Shown in pieces: positions 8,561 through 10,572 of a stretch of 10,572 bases of DNA (positions are counted from its first letter, which is position 1; each line of letters opens with the position of its first letter). The stretch comes from Euperipatoides rowelli (lineage: Eukaryota; Onychophora; Udeonychophora; Euonychophora; Peripatopsidae), in NCBI GenBank assembly GCA_003024985.2, contig PXIH01S0101602.1; one strand, written 5' to 3'. The notes below the pieces were generated by a model. It was not told the DNA's origin, searched no databases, and saw only the letters and a program-made list of their open reading frames with translations. The position numbers were made by a program, and so were the translations under genes.

Positions 8561-8965
8561 TTAGGTATACAGAATATTGATAATTTCTATCACAGATGGA
8601 ATTGCTGATTGCTTGTATCTTTGTGTGTGAATGTGTGTTTTAAAAAGTTTATTGACATTTTGTATATCATGATTAGAAACAACTCCCCTTTTATTTGGCA
8701 GATACATGTTAAATTTGTTTAGAAAGGGCTAAAACATCTTCTTTCATCAAGGGTTTTTAAGTATAGATTGATTAGTTCATTTTGATAATTTGAGTACGAA
8801 TTGCCAATTATTATTTTTATGGCTCTCTTCTGTACATTTTCGAGTTCCCTATATTGATCCTTCGTGATTGCATTTGACCAAATTTTGGATAGTACTCAAT
8901 ACATGGTCTTAAGTAGGTCAAATAAACCATTTTGAGAGTATTTAGTAGGGCAGAGTGTAAAAATG
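8561..8965 (-). pseudogene. Non-LTR retrotransposon reverse transcriptase, C-terminal fragment
   Basis: The minus strand holds the tail of a CR1/Jockey-like LINE ORF2 product, downstream of the catalytic polymerase motifs. In order it reads LKMVYLTYLRPCIEYYPK, then after a one-base shift IWSNAITKDQYRELENVQ and KRAIKIIIGNSYSN, then LKTLDERR, a further shift through EDVLALSKQ, then FNMYLPNKRGVVSNHD and finally RYKQSAIPSVIEIIN, before TAA at 8561-8563. The YLTYLRPxIEY block, the WS..I..DxxxLEnVQkRA block, the LDERR block and the SAIP ending are all hallmarks of this part of the protein. The upstream polymerase domain, including YxDD, is absent. On the sense strand a run of 13 A bases (8966-8978 as T on plus) lies at the upstream limit. 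It is a 5'-truncated dead copy, the usual LINE outcome. The family is firm; the clade is less so. Confidence 0.87.
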
Positions 8966-9200
8966 TTTTTTTTTTTTTAAATCGGTAATCGGCTAGTGTG
9001 GAAAAGCTTTGTACTGGTATGTAAAACATGTTTGCAAAATATCAGCAAGATAAAAAAATATCTTATGGTTCCACTTTGCATTTAAAGTTTAGTCATTTAT
9101 TTTTGAAAGTAGGGTGATTGTTTACATTGAGGAACATTATAAGTAACGATCTGTGAAAGCCAACTTAAACTTTAAACACTCTAAATAATCCTAAAACCAC

Positions 9201-9217
9201 ATTATTATTATTATTAT
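9201..9217 (+). repeat. (ATT)n microsatellite
   Basis: Five perfect ATT units followed by AT. It is a simple-sequence repeat with no visible function. Confidence 0.9.
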
Positions 9218-9537
9218 GGGTTTTATTGTTTAAAAACAAAAGATACATAGTAATGATTATTCAATACATTGAATTATTAAATTGAGATAAATTATTTAAA
9301 GTCTTAGCCCAATGAAGGATGTAGGCTTTAATTACAATTATATATTGATTTCTATAGCTATTTACATTAAAAAGAAAAAAAAAAAAACCTTACTATCATT
9401 TTATATTACAATAAAAAGAAAATTAGAAAACAGATACTAATTAATTCAACAAACTGTAAAAAAATGGAATAAGAGACTGTATATATCTTTGTTCTGATCA
9501 ATGTTCTGTGACACTTTCTGGACTGTCTAGTATTAAT

Positions 9538-9549
9538 ATTATTATTATT
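9538..9549 (+). repeat. Short (ATT)4 microsatellite
   Basis: Four perfect ATT units, preceded by related TATTAAT sequence. Confidence 0.8.
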
Positions 9550-9597
9550 CAAATAAACCTCTAGTATTGTGCCGAATATTTTAGTTATATGTTATTT

Positions 9598-9881
9598 AAA
9601 GGCATACTATCGCCAATTTTTTTAATGCATATTGAAAGAGTAACCATATAATTCATGAATTTCTATTTTTTTTTTAAATTTAATGTTCTGTTGATTTTAT
9701 ATTAATATTTTAAAAATTTGGTTATGTGAACACACTCCCCCAATATAATGCTATTTTCACTCTATGCAAATCTAATGGGTGAGAATTAAGTAGCCATATA
9801 GTTTTGCAAATTTAATCAATTTTTTAAAATTCTAATTTTTATATTTTTGTTAATGTAATTTAATGGNAGAACAGTCCCTTT
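9598..9881 (+). repeat. Candidate MITE with degenerate terminal inverted repeats
   Basis: The left end reads AAAGGCATACTATCGCCA. The reverse complement of the right end reads AAAGGGACTGTTCTNCCA. Ungapped, about 11 of the first 20 positions match, and the match improves if a one-base gap is allowed before ACT. The interval is about 284 bases with no open frame, a usual MITE size. The left end is preceded by TATTT and the right is followed by CTCAG, so no target duplication is visible. It may be a non-autonomous DNA transposon or a coincidence. Confidence 0.3.
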
Positions 9882-9996
9882 CTCAGACTTCAGAACCTGT
9901 TAAAAATGACGGTGAACAAACAACAATATTCTAATTTAATTTAGCTTTTTATTTATATTTGACTTTATATATATGAAAAAAGGCAAAGAACTAAAT

Positions 9997-10027
9997 TGTA
10001 TATACATAAATAATGTTTATATATACA
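9997..10027. repeat. AT-rich hairpin
   Basis: TGTATATACATAAA at 9997-10010 and TTTATATATACA at 10016-10027 pair over about 12 bp with one bulge, around a 5-base loop. In DNA this AT-rich such structures are common and need not be functional. Confidence 0.4.
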
Positions 10028-10327
10028 GTATATTTGTTTATAAATTAATGGTTTCATTTATATCGTAAAGTTATTAATTAAATTATTGATTTATTGATAT
10101 AAATCAAAGAAAGTGAAATTTTGTTACTAGTGAGCTAGTGAGTGATTAACTTTTACAACTTTACTCATTCAAGTCTATACAAAAAAAAAAAAGAATGCGT
10201 ACCGTAATAAATGGAATTACTTTTAAATGATTATACTGAAAAACAGCAAATAGACAATTACAATTCAGAGTAATTATGAAGTGGAAAATGGGAGGTTCTC
10301 TCATCTCTTCTCAGTCTTCTGCAAATA

Positions 10328-10344
10328 TAGAAATACTCGCACAA
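10328..10344 (+). repeat. 17-bp direct repeat, copy 2
   Basis: Exact second copy of TAGAAATACTCGCACAA (first copy at 197-213), here followed by an A-run. The two copies are about 10.1 kb apart in direct orientation. A short CT-rich segment precedes this copy (about 10295-10320). Confidence 0.6.
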
Positions 10345-10572
10345 AAAAAAAAGACTTGGAAAATATAACAACTATAAATTATTTTTGTACTTAAAATAAC
10401 TTCATATACAGTATATTCAAAATGTTGCGATTCTAATTTTAAAAGTCATTTGCGATTAGATTATTTTATTCAAAGACAAATATATAAAGCCGAATATATA
10501 CTTCCATCATCTTTGAGTTTATTAGTTTTAATTAAATAAAAGGGAGCTCCTACTGTATCAGTTATTCAATGA

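Larger units (their letters stand above)
9031..10572. other. AT-rich non-coding stretch
   Basis: No gene or RNA gene was recognised on either strand. It contains an A-rich run at about 9370-9387, ATT microsatellites, the candidate MITE, an AT hairpin and the second copy of the 17-bp repeat. One unresolved base is at 9867. Confidence 0.65.

Noticed and set aside
8817-9029. 70-codon minus-strand frame as an intact small gene
   Set aside because: Its legible part is the reverse transcriptase tail; its start lies in non-homologous sequence, the A-run encodes its lysine stretch, and its end is a frameshift product.
1-10572. CRISPR, operon or other prokaryotic system
   Set aside because: No regularly spaced repeats, no gene clusters with short spacing and no intact bacterial-type genes; the transposon remnants are animal-type.

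Overview
This window looks like AT-rich, gene-poor nuclear DNA from an invertebrate animal. I base that on the very AT-rich composition, frequent homopolymer A/T runs, the lack of any intact gene, and two broken animal-type transposable-element genes. No bacterial-style operons, rRNA, tRNA or CRISPR arrays are visible. The species cannot be named from the sequence alone. Five isolated N bases (1579, 4709, 5552, 8477, 9867) mark unresolved or polymorphic positions.

Layout. Positions 1-2320 are AT-rich DNA with no gene I can support; they hold long A/T tracts, one good hairpin (460-493) and one copy of a 17-bp repeat whose twin lies near the other end of the window. Positions 2323-2580 hold an 85-codon open frame after an acceptor-like site, which may be an exon or chance. 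It is followed at 2679-3024 by a richer-composition patch of unrecognised, broken coding-like sequence. Positions 3025-4709 are AT-rich with nothing convincing.

The best-supported object is a decayed piggyBac-superfamily (PGBD4-like) transposase on the minus strand, from an ATG at 7073 to a stop at 4932. Translating through its breaks recovers most of the family architecture: acidic N-terminus, FTG/ETN-KYA entry to the catalytic domain, LTIDE, the TSP-containing second catalytic block, GVDxxDQ, and a cysteine-rich zinc-binding C-terminus. It carries at least eight in-frame stops and about five frameshifts, and the second catalytic Asp is replaced by Asn. Two adjacent stops (5888-5896) read as CGA-to-TGA changes, which fits decay by CpG methylation. 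Just past its 3' end sit a 49-bp near-perfect palindrome, a G-quadruplex-capable G-run cluster and a degenerate 36-bp tandem pair.

Positions 7074-8560 are non-coding with several short repeats. At 8561-8965 (minus strand) lies the C-terminal tail of a CR1/Jockey-like non-LTR retrotransposon reverse transcriptase, also broken. Positions 9031-10572 are AT-rich, with ATT microsatellites and a possible small terminal-inverted-repeat element at about 9598-9881.

No genes work together here. The window is best read as a graveyard of independent transposon insertions in intergenic or intronic DNA. No novel functional system could be supported; the most unusual non-coding structures cluster at 4700-4905.
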